64,000 nt of DNA from Methylobacterium symbioticum (GCF_902141845.1 NZ_CABFPH010000008.1:40909-104908), one strand, 5' to 3'. Counted from the stretch's first letter, positions 9,148 through 18,418 are shown. Numbers and translations are program-made. Notes: generated by a model from the letters alone, not told the origin.

Positions 9148-10917
9148 ATGTCACCGCCAATGCGCCCGCTGATCGAACTGCTGCGCGCCTTGCCGCCGGC
9201 GGAGCGCAGGCGCCTCCTCTTCATCGCCCTCGGCCTCGCCGGCGCGGGCTTGCTGGAGGTGATCGGCGTCGCCGCAGTGATCCCGTTCCTGACGCTCGTC
9301 GGCGATCCGGCCGCCGCCGACAGGCTGCCCTGGCTGGCTGCCTGGCGCGATGCGCTGGGCCTCGCCGAGCCGCGCGCCTTCCTGCTCGCCACCGGCGCCG
9401 CGGCGCTCATCGCGATCCTGACGACGGCGGTCGCCAATGCTGCGCTCACCTACGCGCAGCTGCTGTTCACCCACCGCGTCGGCTACGGCATCGCCCGCCG
9501 TCTACTCTTCGGCTACGTCGCGCGCGAGCGCCTGTTCTTCGCCCAGGCCAACAGCGCGGAACTCGCGAAGAACGTGCTCAGCGAGACCGACCGTCTCGTC
9601 GTCGGCGTGTTGACGCCGCTGACCGTGATCGCCTCTCGCGTCGTCTCGGCGCTCGCCGTGATCCTGTTCCTAGTGGCCTACGCCCCGGGCCTCGCGTTGG
9701 TCCTCGGCGGCGGCTTCGGCGGGCTCTATGTCGGCATCTTCCTGTTCGTGCGGCGACGCCTCGCCCGGATCGGGGCGCGGGCCGTCGCCGATAACGAGAT
9801 GCGCTTCCGGGTGGTGCAGGAGACGCTCGGCGCTTTGACCGAGCTGAAGCTCTACGGCCGCGCCGAGCGCTTCGCAGCCCGCTTCGACGGCCCCGCCCAG
9901 GCCTATGCCAGCGACAGCGCGGCGAGCCTCGTCACCGGCCAGATGCCGCGCTTCGTCATCGAGGCGCTGGCCTTCGGCGGCGTCATCGTCGTCGTGCTGT
10001 TCGCCCTGGCGCAGGGGCTCGACACCGCCGGCATCCTGCCGCTGCTCGGCCTCTTCGCCTTCGCCGGCTACCGCATGCTGCCGGCCTTCCAGAACATCTT
10101 CAATTCGCTGGCGCTTCTGCGCTTCCACCTGCCCGGCGTGCGTCTGATCGTGGATGCGTTGCGCGTCGAGACCAATCCGCTGCCCCGCGGTTCCGAGCGC
10201 CTGCCGTTTCGCGAGGCGATCCGCTTCGAGACTGTCGGTTTCGATTACGAGCCCGGACGGCCGGCACTGTCGCGAATCGACCTGACGATCCCGGCAGGCG
10301 CGACGGTCGGGCTCGTCGGCCGCACCGGTGCGGGCAAATCCACCCTTGTCGGCCTGCTCCTGGGGCTCCTGAGCCCGAGCGAGGGACGGATCCGCGTTGA
10401 CGGCCGGTCTCTCGGCCCCGGGACGCTTCCGGCTTGGCAGAACCGGATCGGCTATGTCCCGCAGGACGTGTTCCTGATCGATGGGACGGTGGCGGAGAAC
10501 ATCGCGCTCGGTCTCGATACCCCGGATCTGGAGCGCGTCGAGCGGGCGGCGCGCCTCGCGGGCGCGCACGACTTCATCGCGGCGCTGCCGGAGGGATACG
10601 GGGCACGGGTCGGGGAGCGCGGCTCGCGCTTGAGCGGCGGCCAGCGCCAGCGGATCGGCATCGCCCGCGCGCTCTATCATGAGCCCGACGTGCTGGTCTT
10701 CGACGAGGCCACTTCGGCGCTCGACGGTGAGACGGAGGCGGCGGTGATGGCGGCGCTTCGGCGTTTCGCGGGCGGCCGCACGCTGATCATGATCGCCCAC
10801 CGCCTGACGAGCCTGGAGGGTGCCGACACCGTCTACGTGCTGGAGAGCGGCCGCATCGTCGCCTCCGGTCCGCTGCCGACGGTCTTGCCGTATCTCGGCC
10901 CTTCGGCTGCGGCTTGA
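9148..10917 (+). CDS. ABC exporter, fused permease and ATPase
   Basis: A half-transporter of 589 residues, expected to dimerise in the inner membrane. Residues about 20-320 form six transmembrane helices. The C-terminal ATPase has Walker A GLVGRTGAGKSTL, the signature LSGGQRQRIGIARAL, Walker B VLVFDEATSALD and the switch histidine in MIAHRL. It resembles exporters of lipids, oligosaccharides or glycolipids (MsbA/PglK-like); the substrate cannot be read from sequence. It stands about 65 bases after the small gene and 75 before the epimerase-like gene, possibly one unit with the latter. Confidence 0.88.
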   Translation: MSPPMRPLIELLRALPPAERRRLLFIALGLAGAGLLEVIGVAAVIPFLTLVGDPAAADRLPWLAAWRDALGLAEPRAFLLATGAAALIAILTTAVANAALTYAQLLFTHRVGYGIARRLLFGYVARERLFFAQANSAELAKNVLSETDRLVVGVLTPLTVIASRVVSALAVILFLVAYAPGLALVLGGGFGGLYVGIFLFVRRRLARIGARAVADNEMRFRVVQETLGALTELKLYGRAERFAARFDGPAQAYASDSAASLVTGQMPRFVIEALAFGGVIVVVLFALAQGLDTAGILPLLGLFAFAGYRMLPAFQNIFNSLALLRFHLPGVRLIVDALRVETNPLPRGSERLPFREAIRFETVGFDYEPGRPALSRIDLTIPAGATVGLVGRTGAGKSTLVGLLLGLLSPSEGRIRVDGRSLGPGTLPAWQNRIGYVPQDVFLIDGTVAENIALGLDTPDLERVERAARLAGAHDFIAALPEGYGARVGERGSRLSGGQRQRIGIARALYHEPDVLVFDEATSALDGETEAAVMAALRRFAGGRTLIMIAHRLTSLEGADTVYVLESGRIVASGPLPTVLPYLGPSAAA

Positions 10918-10992
10918 TTTCCTGGGGGTGGCGCTGGCCCGCCGCCCACGCCATCGCGTAGGAACGTTCGGCACACGGCAGGGGACATCGAG

Positions 10993-11871
10993 ATGCGCGA
11001 GACCATCGAGCTGACGGCCGCGGACGGGACCACGGCGCGGATCGCCCGTGACGGTGCCGAGCCGGTCTCCTGGCAGATCGAAGGGCGTGACTATCTCTGG
11101 AGCGGCGACCCGGCGCATTGGAATCGGCACGCGCCCTGGCTCTTTCCGGTGGTCGGCGCATCGGTTGACGGTCATGTTCGCGTCGGGGCGCGCGATTACC
11201 CCATGGCCCAGCACGGCTTCGCCCGCGACCTCTGCTTCGCCGTGGTGTCGCGGCAGACGGATGCCGTCACGTTGCGCTTGGAGGACGGGCTTGAGACGCG
11301 AGCGCATTATCCCTTCGCTTTCCAGCTCGAGGTCACGGCGCGCGTGCGCGACCGTGGACTCGATTTCGACGTCGTGGTCCGCAATCCCGGGCCCGACGTC
11401 CTGCCCTACGCGCTCGGTTTCCATCCGGCCTTTCCCTGGCCCTTCGCGGGTGGGGAACGCGCGAAGGGGGGTGGCTACGCGGTCGTCTTCGAGCACCCGG
11501 AGCGGCCCTTCGTGCCCGAGGTCGGCCAAGGCGGCCTCCTACTGCGCGATGAGCGGCCGGTGCCCCTCCTCGGCGACACGCTGCCTCTGGAACCGGCTCT
11601 CTTTACGGAAGCGCTGGTGTTCCGCGATGCGCGCAGCCGGATCATGCGGTTCAAGGGGCCAGGCGGCCGGGCGATCCGTATGGAGGTCGAGGATTTCCCG
11701 CATCTCGCCGTCTGGACGAAGCCAACTGCCCCCTTCCTCTCCCTCGAATGCTGGACTGGCCATGCCGATTGGGCCGGCTTCGCCGGCCTCTTGTCGGAGC
11801 GTGATTCGCAGCGCAGCCTCGCTGCCGGCGCCGAGGCGCGGCACGGCGTGCGCCTGACCCTCGAAGGCTGA
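10993..11871 (+). CDS. Aldose 1-epimerase family protein
   Basis: A 292-residue galactose-mutarotase-fold protein likely to act on a hexose or hexose phosphate. Typical features are the early Trp-rich segment YLWSGDPAHWNRHAPWLFPV, the catalytic-region histidine in MAQHGFARD, GFHPAFPWPF, and the C-terminal FLSLECWTGHADW. This pattern is closest to LacX/YihR-like epimerases rather than classic GalM. The next gene, hemD, starts 6 bases after its stop, so the pair may be co-transcribed. Confidence 0.85.
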   Translation: MRETIELTAADGTTARIARDGAEPVSWQIEGRDYLWSGDPAHWNRHAPWLFPVVGASVDGHVRVGARDYPMAQHGFARDLCFAVVSRQTDAVTLRLEDGLETRAHYPFAFQLEVTARVRDRGLDFDVVVRNPGPDVLPYALGFHPAFPWPFAGGERAKGGGYAVVFEHPERPFVPEVGQGGLLLRDERPVPLLGDTLPLEPALFTEALVFRDARSRIMRFKGPGGRAIRMEVEDFPHLAVWTKPTAPFLSLECWTGHADWAGFAGLLSERDSQRSLAAGAEARHGVRLTLEG

Positions 11872-11877
11872 GTCGCG

Positions 11878-12573
11878 ATGCGGATCTGGGTGGCGCGCCC
11901 GGAGCCCGGCGCCTCCCGGACAGGCGCGCGCCTCGCGGCGCTCGGCCACGCGCCCCTGGTCGCTCCCGTGCTCGCGGCACGCGCCACCGGCCGCTCCATC
12001 CCGGATGTGCGGTTCGATGCGCTCCTTCTGACCAGTGCGCAGGCATTGCCCGCGCTCTCGGAGACCGATCGGGCTGCGCTGCGCGGCCGGCCGGTCTTCG
12101 CGGTCGGGCCGCGCACCCGCGCGACGGCGGAGGCCTATGGTTTCGGGACGGCCATCGAGGGCAGCGGCGATGCCGCCGACCTCGCCCAGGCAATTCGGGA
12201 CAGGCTTGCTCCGGATGCGCACCTCCTGCTCGTCGCGGGAGCCGAGCGCAAGGCGGAGCCGGTCGCGTCCCTCTTGCGGGCAGGCTTCGACGTCCACGTC
12301 CACATCGCCTACGCGGCGGAGCCGGTGGCTCTCCTGCCCTCGGCGGTGGCGGAGGCCCTGCCCGGTCTCGATGCGGCCCTGCACTACTCGCGCCGCAGCG
12401 CCGAGACGGCACTCGATCTCGTGCACGCTGCAGGCCGAGCCGAACCATTCCGCATGATACGACATTACTGCCTGTCGGACGACGTGGCCTTACCCCTGGC
12501 AGCGGCGGGATGCCTGATCCATTTCGTGCCGGCGCGACCGCGCGAGGACGATCTCCTCGCCGGTCTGTGCTGA
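11878..12573 (+). CDS. hemD: Uroporphyrinogen-III synthase
   Basis: Closes and inverts hydroxymethylbilane to uroporphyrinogen III in tetrapyrrole synthesis. It has 231 residues, in the family range. HemD is poorly conserved, but the two-domain pattern is visible: WVARPEPGASRTGARLAALG at the start, DALLLTSAQALPAL, VFAVGPRTRATAEAYGF, then LLLVAGAERK and a Ser/Arg-rich second half. Context supports the call: hemY and a Mic60-like gene follow directly, as in many alphaproteobacteria. hemC is not in the window. Confidence 0.88.
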   Translation: MRIWVARPEPGASRTGARLAALGHAPLVAPVLAARATGRSIPDVRFDALLLTSAQALPALSETDRAALRGRPVFAVGPRTRATAEAYGFGTAIEGSGDAADLAQAIRDRLAPDAHLLLVAGAERKAEPVASLLRAGFDVHVHIAYAAEPVALLPSAVAEALPGLDAALHYSRRSAETALDLVHAAGRAEPFRMIRHYCLSDDVALPLAAAGCLIHFVPARPREDDLLAGLC

Positions 12574-12740
12574 CGCTCGTCATCGAACTGTCGCGCCCCC
12601 TCTCGCCCCGGCGAAGCCTGCGGTGATAGGAGGTCGGCGGAGAAAGGGCCGGCGTGGCACCGCGAACGGTCCTGAGCGCGCATCCGGTGGCGCACGCGCG
12701 TACGCGCGGCCCAGCGGCGAGGAATGGAGAGAGACGGCCC

Positions 12741-14759
12741 GTGAAGCCCCCATCCAATGACGCGAACCGTCCGAACCAGCCGGGCCAGGACAAGGGCCAG
12801 ACTGCGGGCAAGCCTGCCCCCTCCGCGCCGGTGACTCCGCCGACCACCAAGCCGGAGCCAGGCAAGCCGGAGCCGGGTAAGCCCGCCGCAGGGAGCCCTG
12901 CTCCCGTGAGTCAAAATTCGACGCCGAAATCCGATGTGCCGCAGCCGGCGAAAGCGGAGCCGCCGAAACCGGCCGCAGCGTCACCCGCGACGGGGCCGGG
13001 TTCCATACAGAAGCCCGTGCCGGAGAACGCGGACGCCACCAAGCCGGACAGCCCGAAGCCAGCCATGGCGTCGGGCGCACCGAAGGCTGATGTGCCGAAG
13101 GATCCGGCCAAGGCCGAGCCGCCGAAACCCGAGCCTGCAAAGCCTGCCGCATCCGATCCCGAGCCGCGCAAGCCCGAAGGACCGGGCTCCGCACCACGCC
13201 CGGCTGGTGGTTCGGTCACGGATGGACCGATCATCGACCTCAAGGCCAAGCGCGTTCCGGATCCGGCCGAGACGGCGAAAGCCGCTGCGGGCGCACCAGT
13301 CGCTGCGAAACCCGATGCCCCTAAACCCGGGCAGGCCGAGCCGGCGAAGCCGGCGACGGCGTCGAGCCCGGCTCCGAAGGCCGCCCTTCAGGCCGAGCCA
13401 CAGCGCGGCGCAGGGTTCGGCTCGATCGCGGCTGCCGGCCTTCTCGGCGGCGTGATCGGTGCCGGACTGCTTCTCGGCGCTGACCGCACCGGCCTCCTTG
13501 GCCCGCGGGACGATGCACGTCTCAACGCACTCGAGCAGCGCGTCTCCACGCAGGTTGCCGCCCTCGCGCCGCGCGACGCCGTCACCGCCCTCGACAAGCG
13601 GGTCGCCGCCAATGAAGCCGCGCTCAAGCCGCTGCCTGACGCGGTGAAGAATGCAGAATCCGCGGCCAAGCAGGCCCTCGCGCAGGCGACCGGCGGGGCG
13701 ACCGGTGGCGAGGGCAACCCGGCCCAGAGCCTGCCGCCCGACATCGTCTCCCGGCTCGACAGCCTCGACCAGCGCGTCTCGGCCTTGCAGGAAGAGCCTG
13801 GCAAGGAGCCGGCGGCAGGTGAAAGGACTGGTTCCCAAACGGCCGATCTCGCCGCGCTCGGCGACCGGTTGAAGGCGCTGGAATCGGCCAACGGTGCCAA
13901 GCCGGCGCAGGGTGACTTCGATGCGAAGCTTGCCGCTTTCCAGGGTGAGGTCGAGAGCCGCATCAAGGCGAATGCCGAGGCCGATCAGGCATTGGGCCAG
14001 CGCCTCGATGCCTTGCAGAAGACGCTCGATGAGCGCGTCAAGGCCGCAACCGAGGCAGTTCAGAGCGCGACCCAGGCGAGCCAGCAGGCCGCCGAGGCCG
14101 GTCGTGTCCAGGCGCAGGAAGCTGCCAAGACCGCGGAACGTAGCCTGCAGGAGCAGGCGGAGAAGATCGCGGCCCTCGACAAAGCCCTCGCCCAGCGTGC
14201 CCAGGCCACCACGGTCCAGGCGGCCCTGCGCGTCGTGGCGGCCGACCGCATCGCGACCGCGCTCGCGACCGGTGTCCCCTATGCGGAGCCTCTCGCGACG
14301 CTGCGCAAGCTGGAGACCGGCGATACGAGCCGTGTCGATGCCCTCGCGCCGTTCGCCGAGACGGGAGCACCCAGCGCAGCTCAGCTCGCTGCTGAGTTCC
14401 GGCCGATCGCCGAGAAGGCGGCAGCAGCTCGCCGCTCGGCCCAGGCGCGGACGGTGGCCGAGTCCGGAGATCTGAAGGCGAAGCTGCTGAGCATGGCCGA
14501 CTCGATCGTGCAGGTTCGCCGTGTCGACGCGCCGCCCGCGTCCGGTACGGAGCCCGAGGCGGACCCGCTCGGCAAGGTCCAGGCGGCCCTGGATCGCGGT
14601 GCGCTCCAAGATGCAGCCAAGGCCTTCGATGCGATGCCCGATGCGGCCAAGGCGGAGGCTGCGTCCTTCGGCCAGCGCCTCAAGGCGCGCGCTGCCGCGG
14701 CTCAGGCGTCGCAGGCCCTGCTCTCGGACGCCTTCAAGACACTTCCGGCCGGCCAATAA
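12741..14759 (+). CDS. Mic60/mitofilin-like inner-membrane protein (COG4223 type)
   Basis: About 672 residues from the GTG at 12741, which has a purine-rich GGAGAGAGAC upstream; a GTG at 12654 in the same frame is an alternative. The first 220 residues are Pro/Lys/Ala-rich and probably disordered. A single transmembrane helix follows near residue 225 (IAAAGLLGGVIGAGLLLGA). A long coiled coil then spans about residues 250-500, and a helical C-terminal domain completes it. This architecture and the place between hemD and hemY match alphaproteobacterial Mic60 homologues, which shape intracytoplasmic membranes in some species. A membrane-shaping role here is inference. Confidence 0.8.
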   Translation: MKPPSNDANRPNQPGQDKGQTAGKPAPSAPVTPPTTKPEPGKPEPGKPAAGSPAPVSQNSTPKSDVPQPAKAEPPKPAAASPATGPGSIQKPVPENADATKPDSPKPAMASGAPKADVPKDPAKAEPPKPEPAKPAASDPEPRKPEGPGSAPRPAGGSVTDGPIIDLKAKRVPDPAETAKAAAGAPVAAKPDAPKPGQAEPAKPATASSPAPKAALQAEPQRGAGFGSIAAAGLLGGVIGAGLLLGADRTGLLGPRDDARLNALEQRVSTQVAALAPRDAVTALDKRVAANEAALKPLPDAVKNAESAAKQALAQATGGATGGEGNPAQSLPPDIVSRLDSLDQRVSALQEEPGKEPAAGERTGSQTADLAALGDRLKALESANGAKPAQGDFDAKLAAFQGEVESRIKANAEADQALGQRLDALQKTLDERVKAATEAVQSATQASQQAAEAGRVQAQEAAKTAERSLQEQAEKIAALDKALAQRAQATTVQAALRVVAADRIATALATGVPYAEPLATLRKLETGDTSRVDALAPFAETGAPSAAQLAAEFRPIAEKAAAARRSAQARTVAESGDLKAKLLSMADSIVQVRRVDAPPASGTEPEADPLGKVQAALDRGALQDAAKAFDAMPDAAKAEAASFGQRLKARAAAAQASQALLSDAFKTLPAGQ

Positions 14760-14827
14760 CGCCGTTCCGGCTTCCCGTTCATCCGTGCGGCGCCCGCCCG
14801 GCCGGCGCCGACAGGAGTACCTGACCC

Positions 14828-16318
14828 ATGTGGCGCGCCCTCGCCTTCCTGGCCTTCCTCGCCCTCGCCGCCTACGGTGCGGTGTGGATCGCCGACCGGC
14901 CCGGCACGGTCACCATCGTCTGGAACGGCTACGAGATCGCGATGAGCCTCGCGATCGCGCTGGTCGGCGTCCTGGTCGCGGCGATCGTCGTCGGGCTGAT
15001 CTGGGCGGTGATGCGCGGCATCATCAACCTCCCGGAATTCCTCGTGCGCGGCTCGCGAGACCGTCGGCGCGCCAAGGGCCTGAGCGCGCTCTCGCGGGGC
15101 ATGGTTGCGGTCGGCTCGGGAGATCCTCTGGCGGCCCGTCGCCATGCCAGTGACGCGGAGCGGCTGCTCGGCGAGCAGCCGCTGACCCTGCTTCTGAAGG
15201 CTCAGGCCGCTCAGATCTCGGGCGATCGGCAGGCTGCGGAGACCGCGTTCCAGCGCATGGTGGACGAGCCGGAGACCCGCGTGCTCGGCTTGCGCGGCCT
15301 GTTCGTCGAGGCCCGGCGCCGTGAGGATGAGGTCGCGGCGCGCGCCTATGCCGTCGAGGCGGCTCGCCTGGCCCCGAGCGTCACCTGGGCGAACGAGGCG
15401 GTGCTGGAAGCCCAGTGCGCCGACGGCGATTGGACGGGGGCCCTTGAGACCGTCGAGCGGCGCGGCTCGCTCGGCCTCCTCGACAAGAGCGTGGCGCGGC
15501 GCCAGCGCGCCGTGTTGCTCACGGCCGCAGCCCAGCGCCGTGAGGCCGGGGAGCCCGAGGCTGCGACCGAGCGCGCCCTTCAGGCCGTAAAGCTCGCTCC
15601 GGGTCTCGTCCCCGCAGCCTGCCTCGCCGGTCGTCTGCTCGCGCGGCGTGGGGACCTCCGCAAGGCGGCCAAGATCGTCGAGGCTGCCTGGAAGGCCAAT
15701 CCACATCCCGATCTCGCCAAGGTATATCTCAGCCTGCGCACGGGCGACTCGGTCCGTGATCGCCTCGCGCGTGCTGAGAATCTCGCCAAGTTGTCGTCCT
15801 GGGATCCCGAGGCGCGGCTTGCCGTCGCGCAGGCTGCCCTCGATGCGCGCGAGTTTGTCCAGGCACGCGACGCTCTGAAGCCTTTGCTGGCTGACCGTCC
15901 CACTGTTCGGACCTGCCTACTCATGGCGCGCATCGAGGAGGCTGAGCATGGCGCCGGTACCGGCCGCGCGCGCGAATGGCTCGCCCGTGCCGCCCATGCG
16001 CCCCGGGATCCGCTCTGGATTGCCGACGGCTTCGCCTCAGAAACCTGGGCGCCGATCTCACCTGTGAGTGGCCGTCTCGACGCCTTCGAGTGGCGCGAGC
16101 CGCCGAACATCCTCGCTGCTCCCTCGGAGGAGACGCAGACGAGCGCGACTGTCGCATCCGACCCTGTCGCGATCGAAGCGCCGGAGGTCCCGACCGCATC
16201 CGCGGTGCCGGCCTCAGCGATCCCGGCATCCGTGGGGGCTGCCAATCCGGTGGTTCTCCCGGTTCCCGGCACCGGACAGGAGCGACCGGCCGATCGAAAA
16301 GCCCGGCAGATTGCCTGA
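14828..16318 (+). CDS. hemY: HemY-type TPR membrane protein
   Basis: A 496-residue protein of the heme-biosynthesis-associated HemY family (COG3898), not the Gram-positive protoporphyrinogen oxidase of the same name. Two N-terminal transmembrane helices (about residues 3-20 and 40-65) enclose the family signature RPGTVTIVWNGYEI. A conserved motif, LSRGMVAVGSGDPLAARRHA, leads into TPR-like helical repeats. The tail is low-complexity. It follows the Mic60-like gene by 68 bases with an AGGAG before the ATG. Its precise function in heme synthesis is not settled. Confidence 0.9.
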   Translation: MWRALAFLAFLALAAYGAVWIADRPGTVTIVWNGYEIAMSLAIALVGVLVAAIVVGLIWAVMRGIINLPEFLVRGSRDRRRAKGLSALSRGMVAVGSGDPLAARRHASDAERLLGEQPLTLLLKAQAAQISGDRQAAETAFQRMVDEPETRVLGLRGLFVEARRREDEVAARAYAVEAARLAPSVTWANEAVLEAQCADGDWTGALETVERRGSLGLLDKSVARRQRAVLLTAAAQRREAGEPEAATERALQAVKLAPGLVPAACLAGRLLARRGDLRKAAKIVEAAWKANPHPDLAKVYLSLRTGDSVRDRLARAENLAKLSSWDPEARLAVAQAALDAREFVQARDALKPLLADRPTVRTCLLMARIEEAEHGAGTGRAREWLARAAHAPRDPLWIADGFASETWAPISPVSGRLDAFEWREPPNILAAPSEETQTSATVASDPVAIEAPEVPTASAVPASAIPASVGAANPVVLPVPGTGQERPADRKARQIA

Positions 16319-16698
16319 GCGCACGGGCTTCAATTCACGGCACACGCGGCGCTACAATGTGTGGATCATGACACAATGCACGATTGTGCGTGAGTTTCGG
16401 TGCTACAGGTATATGAGGGTCGAGGGCCTTATTTGCCTGTGGCTGACGAGCCAGCAATCGTGATTGACGCCGAACAGTCAGACAGCGCTGCTAGAACCGC
16501 TTCCGGTCGTTTCGCGATCGGGAGTGGTCCTGCCCCTCTCACTCGGTGCATCGTCATGTGCCGAGCCGGCGCTGCTTTCGTCGGAATGCGCTCAAGACCG
16601 GCCGCGCGGCCAGCGGCCTTATGCTGTCGGCTGAGCAAGGTTCAAGGCGTGTCCGGAGCGAACCACCGCATGTTTCGCGCGGTACCCCCGCGGGCCGC
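16319..16698. other. Non-coding gap hemY to Nudix gene
   Basis: 380 bases of lower GC than its surroundings. It contains a short hairpin, CACAAT-GCACG-ATTGTG (16372-16388), without a T tract. I see no convincing gene; the in-frame extension upstream of the Nudix gene lacks conserved content. Confidence 0.5.
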
Positions 16699-17151
16699 AT
16701 GATGCCGTTGGAAGACGAAACGGAAGCGCGCCGGCAGATCGGTGCTTTGCCCTATCGACGCCTGCGTGGCGGTGACTACGCTGTGCTGCTCGTCACATCG
16801 CGCGAGAGCCGACGATGGGTCATTCCCAAGGGGTGGCCGATGAAAGGGCGAAAGCCCCACGAAGCGGCCGAGCGCGAGGCATACGAGGAGGCCGGACTCG
16901 TCGGCCATATCGGCAAGCGCCCTCTCGGCTTCTATCTCTACGAGAAGCGCCTGAAGAACCGCGACTCGGTGCTGTGCCAAGTCAAGGTCTTTCCGCTTGA
17001 GGTGCGCAAGCAGCTCGATCGCTGGCCCGAACAGCACGAGCGTGAATTCCGTTGGTTCGCCCCCCCGGAGGCCGCCGATGCGGTGTCCGAGCCGGGACTC
17101 GCCGCAATCATCCGAGCCTCGCTCAAGCGCGACGGCGAGCCTCGGCTCTGA
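16699..17151 (+). CDS. Nudix hydrolase
   Basis: A 150-residue pyrophosphohydrolase from the ATG at 16699. The Nudix helix is clear: PKGWPMKGRKPHEAAEREAY then EEAGL. The REAYEEAGL core is intact, while the usual glutamate five residues after the first glycine is replaced by arginine. Family members cleave nucleoside diphosphates linked to another moiety, including diphosphoinositol or ApnA compounds; the substrate is unknown here. It stands alone between hemY and tRNA-Thr. Confidence 0.88.
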   Translation: MMPLEDETEARRQIGALPYRRLRGGDYAVLLVTSRESRRWVIPKGWPMKGRKPHEAAEREAYEEAGLVGHIGKRPLGFYLYEKRLKNRDSVLCQVKVFPLEVRKQLDRWPEQHEREFRWFAPPEAADAVSEPGLAAIIRASLKRDGEPRL

Positions 17152-17206
17152 TCGTGCCCACGCCCGCGATTTGAGATCCGGTGGGCGGAAATCCGCGCCG
17201 GGGTGA

Positions 17207-17235
17207 TTGCCAAGCCCGCCTCGATCCTTTAATGC
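17207..17235 (+). promoter_or_regulatory. Candidate tRNA-Thr promoter
   Basis: TTGCCA (17207-17212) and TAATGC (17230-17235) are 17 bases apart, ending 49 bases before the tRNA. The fit to a sigma-70 promoter is moderate and the position is right for a tRNA gene. Confidence 0.4.
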
Positions 17236-17284
17236 CCCACTCGTCGACAGCGAGCGCCCCCAGGGCAAGCTCCTCGACCCTTTT

Positions 17285-17359
17285 GCTGCGGTAGCTCAGT
17301 GGTAGAGCACTTCATTGGTAATGAAGAGGTCGAGAGTTCAATCCTCTCTCGCAGCACCA
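17285..17359 (+). tRNA. tRNA-Thr (GGT)
   Basis: A complete 75-base tRNA with encoded CCA. The acceptor stem is GCTGCGG paired with TCGCAGC (one G-U pair). The anticodon loop TTGGTAA gives GGT (Thr), and the T arm has AGTTCAATC. A lower-GC stretch follows it. Confidence 0.97.
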
Positions 17360-17863
17360 TTCTTCTCAAAATTCTAGCTTGCAAGATCTTGGACCGGCTC
17401 ACTTTTAGTATGAGTCGACATTGATAGCTCAAGATTTGCGTGGCGCTGTTCGAGCATCAGTTTCCATCATGGCGATACGCGGGCCGGTCGGAGCGCGGCA
17501 CCCCTGACCGGCGATCAGTTCTGCTGGCCCGGAGCCGACCTTATCCGCATTTGCCGTAGCCTCGCCGGGGGTCTCGCGGGTTCAGGAAGTGTCGCTTGAT
17601 CCGCCGAATGTCGAAGCGCTCGGCTCCACGCTGCGGTTGCTCGGCCTGAGGGATTCCATGTTCGGAGTGGCCGCGAGCCGTCGGCATGAATGTGCGGTCG
17701 CAACCAGCAGGTAGTGCACAGAAAATTTGCAACGTTTTTGACCGATGCCGGGAATTGCGCAGGCTTGATGCCGTTCCATGCTTTCCTCGGCCCGACTGCG
17801 AGGCATCAGCCATTGAGTTCACCGCTCGCCAAGGCTGCGCTGCAGCCGGGAAGGAGGGGTGAG
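17360..17863. other. Low-GC gap after tRNA-Thr
   Basis: 504 bases with visibly more A+T than neighbouring DNA, at least in the first 120 bases. I find no recognisable gene; a minus-strand frame of 130 codons (17541-17933) has no known domain and overlaps the start of the next gene. No duplicate of the tRNA 3' end was seen nearby. Confidence 0.5.
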
Positions 17864-18034
17864 ATGCTCCAATTGCTTCAATGGCTGCTGTTTGGTCACG
17901 TCCACAAATGGAAAACCGTCCGTGATGTTCCACTGACCGAGCTCGACGACCGAGGGCGCGAGGTGGTGACCGGGCGCCGTTACGTACAGCAATGCGAATA
18001 TTGTGGCAAAGTCATCAAACGGGATTTCAATTAG
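17864..18034 (+). CDS. 56-residue CxxC protein
   Basis: A small protein starting MLQLLQWLLFGHVHKWKT at the ATG at 17864. A strong Shine-Dalgarno AAGGAGGGG (17851-17859) sits 4 bases upstream and decides the start. It has a hydrophobic N-terminus with paired Trp and His residues. It ends in a zinc-knuckle-like CEYCGKVIKRDFN. The function is unknown. The two cysteines and two histidines suggest metal binding, which is inference. Base composition is lower in GC than neighbours. Confidence 0.65.
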   Translation: MLQLLQWLLFGHVHKWKTVRDVPLTELDDRGREVVTGRRYVQQCEYCGKVIKRDFN

Positions 18035-18418
18035 CGTCGCTTATTCTGGTCGCTCGATTTGATTGGAATGTCGATTGGACGCGGCCGAGCACCGATCTGA
18101 CCGAGATAGGCGCGTTTCACCTCCATGGACTGATACACGGGAGACGAGAATGAACGTTCATTGACATGAGAATGAATGTTTATTACGCTAGGGCATCGAG
18201 TGGAGTCAGGCGATGCATGCACCGGTCGGTTCGGGATTTCCGGCGTGGGCTACGAGCTTCGTTCGAGACCTCGGCGCCATGTGCACGCCGACGAACATCC
18301 TTCTGGGTTCGACCCTCGCGTACGGTTGGCTCGCTTTAGGTACTTGGACGGGTTCCGGTCCATGCGCCTGGCAGACCCATCATGCGAAGGAACATCGCTC
18401 CTTGACCGTGGCGGAGTC
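18035..18418. other. Leader of the TetR-RND operon
   Basis: 384 bases that carry the operon promoter and two operator-like palindromes (listed separately) and a 69-codon open frame, 18213-18422. That frame has a GGAG 7 bases before its ATG and ends in a four-base GTGA overlap with the TetR start. It is therefore either a leader peptide or a chance frame. A minus-strand frame of 31 codons (18031-18126) is too short to support. Confidence 0.5.
18149..18191 (+). promoter_or_regulatory. Promoter with two operator palindromes
   Basis: The perfect 14-bp palindrome AATGAACGTTCATT (18149-18162) and the imperfect AATGAATGTTTATT (18171-18184) are 22 bp apart, two helical turns. They overlap a promoter TTGACA (18161-18166), 17 bases, TACGCT (18184-18189). 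This is the classic layout for autorepression by a TetR-family protein, here the gene just downstream. Confidence 0.65.

Noticed and set aside
16372..16388. CACAAT-GCACG-ATTGTG hairpin after hemY as a terminator
   Set aside because: Six-bp stem without T tract; kept only as a note.
17541..17933. 130-codon minus-strand frame after tRNA-Thr
   Set aside because: No domain, no ribosome site seen, and it overlaps the better-supported 56-residue gene.
18031..18126. 31-codon minus-strand frame
   Set aside because: Too short, without supporting signals, although its composition looks protein-like.
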